In this document: piece by piece, positions 4,571 to 5,495 of the stretch
Numbering within the stretch: position 1 is the stretch's first letter
How the letters are laid out: every line of letters starts with the position of its first letter
From: an uncultured Collinsella sp.
Lineage (GTDB): Bacteria > Actinomycetota > Coriobacteriia > Coriobacteriales > Coriobacteriaceae
Length of the DNA stretch: 5,495 bases
Direction of reading: 5' to 3'
Assembly (NCBI GenBank): GCA_902495265.1
Contig: CABUWR010000100.1
Span: 1-5,495 of the forward strand
Position numbers and translations under genes: made by a program
The notes under the pieces: generated by a model
Told to the model about the DNA's origin: nothing
What the model saw: only the letters and a program-made list of their open reading frames with translations
Database searches by the model: none

Positions 4571-5495
4571 TTACTCGCCCAGCAGGCTCTTGGTGATGGA
4601 AGCGGCGGCCTTCTTGCCGGCGCCCATCGCCAGAATGACCGTAGCGGCACCGGTGACGATGTCGCCGCCGGCCCAGATGCGGGGATCGGTGGTCTGGCCG
4701 GTCTCCTCGTCGGCAACGATGTAGCCCCACTTGTTGAGCTCCATCTTGCCGCCGATCTTCTTTGCGAAGGGGTTGGCGTTGGTGCCGATAGCCGAGATCG
4801 CGACGTCGCAGGGAATCTCCTCGATGGCGCCATCGATGGGCACCGGGCGACGACGGCCGGACTCGTCGGGCTCGCCGAGCTCCATCTTCTGGACCTTGAC
4901 GGCGCACACGGAGCCGTCCTCGCCAGCGACAAACTCGAGCGGGGAGACGAGCGGCAGAACCTCGACGCCCTCGGCCTTAGCGTGGTGCAGCTCGGCACGA
5001 CGGCAGGGCATCTCGTCCTCGGTACGGCGGTAAGCGATGATGGCGTGCTCGGCGCCCAGGCGCTTGGTGGTACGGACGGCGTCCATAGCCACGTTGCCGC
5101 CACCAAAGACGACGACGTTCTTGCCGTGCTTGGTGGGGGTGTCGTACTCGGGGAACTTGTTGGCCTTCATCAGGTTCACGCGGGTGAGGTACTCGTTTGC
5201 GAAGAAGACGTTGGGCAGGTTCTCGCCGGGGACGTTGAGGAACTTGGGCAGGCCAGCGCCGGTCGCAACGTAGATGGCGTCGAAGCCCTGCTCGAACAGT
5301 TCCTCGGCCGTGGCCATGTTGCCCACGACGGAGTTGTACTCAAACTTGACGCCCATGTCCTCCAGGCCGTCAATCTCGCGCTTGACGACCGCCTTGGGCA
5401 GACGGAACTCGGGGATGCCGTAGACCAGCACGCCGCCGCCGGTAAAGAAGGCCTCGAAGACGGTGACGTCAAAGCCGTTGCGGGCGAGCTCGCCG
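4571..5495 (-). CDS. gltA: NADPH-dependent glutamate synthase small-subunit-type flavoprotein (GltA/GltD family), 5' end outside the window
   Basis: About 307 C-terminal residues are visible; family members have roughly 450-480, so the N-terminal iron-sulfur region and the first FAD dinucleotide motif lie beyond the right edge. The visible part opens with GELARNGFDVTVFEAFFTGG and continues directly into GVLVYGIPEFRLPK, the classic sequence after the first FAD fold. The second, NADPH-binding Rossmann motif is FGGGNVAMDAVRTTKRLGA (nucleotides about 5051-5107), followed by AYRRTEDEMPCRRAELHHAK. The C-terminal FAD motif is IWAGGDIVTGAATVILAMGAG (about 4613-4678). The enzyme family passes electrons from NADPH via FAD to a partner, either the large glutamate synthase subunit or, in NfnB/SudB-like relatives, ferredoxin and NAD. 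The partner gene is not in view, so glutamate synthase versus NfnB-type transhydrogenase cannot be settled. GTG 5431 is an internal codon, not the start. Confidence 0.92.
   Translation of the reverse strand, partial: GELARNGFDVTVFEAFFTGGGVLVYGIPEFRLPKAVVKREIDGLEDMGVKFEYNSVVGNMATAEELFEQGFDAIYVATGAGLPKFLNVPGENLPNVFFANEYLTRVNLMKANKFPEYDTPTKHGKNVVVFGGGNVAMDAVRTTKRLGAEHAIIAYRRTEDEMPCRRAELHHAKAEGVEVLPLVSPLEFVAGEDGSVCAVKVQKMELGEPDESGRRRPVPIDGAIEEIPCDVAISAIGTNANPFAKKIGGKMELNKWGYIVADEETGQTTDPRIWAGGDIVTGAATVILAMGAGKKAAASITKSLLGE

Noticed and set aside
4410..4907. Minus-strand open frame overlapping the end of gltA and the intergenic repeats
   Set aside because: Arg/Ser-rich translation in a different frame from the conserved flavoprotein, running through two hairpins and the terminator.

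Overview
The window looks like chromosomal DNA of a high-GC, Gram-positive gut actinobacterium. The most likely group is the class Coriobacteriia, and Collinsella or a close relative is my best guess. The reasons are GC-rich codons, tight Shine-Dalgarno spacing, a Tat-type lipoprotein signal, and dispersed palindromes built around a GGGACA core. The assignment is an inference, because no taxonomic marker gene is present.

Layout. Bases 1-408 hold no gene. They carry a short palindrome, a large nested stem-loop (43-141), a strong rho-independent terminator (190-222), a long 27-bp inverted repeat (235-303) and a probable promoter. Bases 409-3438 encode a complete polar amino acid ABC importer in the order ATPase, Tat-lipoprotein binding protein, permease, permease, with intergenic gaps of 3 to 25 bases. 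The binding protein resembles the PEB1 glutamate/aspartate-binding group. After a 48-base gap containing another palindrome comes a cytidylate kinase-like protein of unknown role (3487-4110), and a strong terminator then closes the unit. From the right edge back to 4571, on the minus strand, lies the C-terminal two-thirds of an NADPH-dependent glutamate synthase small-subunit-type flavoprotein (gltA/gltD family). It converges on the transporter operon and has its own terminator at 4505-4542.

The least ordinary part is the convergent intergenic region 4111-4570. Between two inverted copies of one palindrome lies a regular array of three hairpins at about 80-base spacing. All three have the same 10-bp arms (ATCTGTAACA / TGTTACAGAT) and loops of exactly 25 nt whose sequences mostly differ. 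The outer stem pairs change in a compensating way between copies, which suggests selection on structure.

Working together: the importer probably brings glutamate, aspartate or a related amino acid into the cell, and the flavoprotein across the convergent junction belongs to glutamate/NADPH metabolism. The two transcription units are separately terminated, so any link is metabolic rather than one of co-expression. No phage, CRISPR, tRNA, rRNA or transposase gene is visible.
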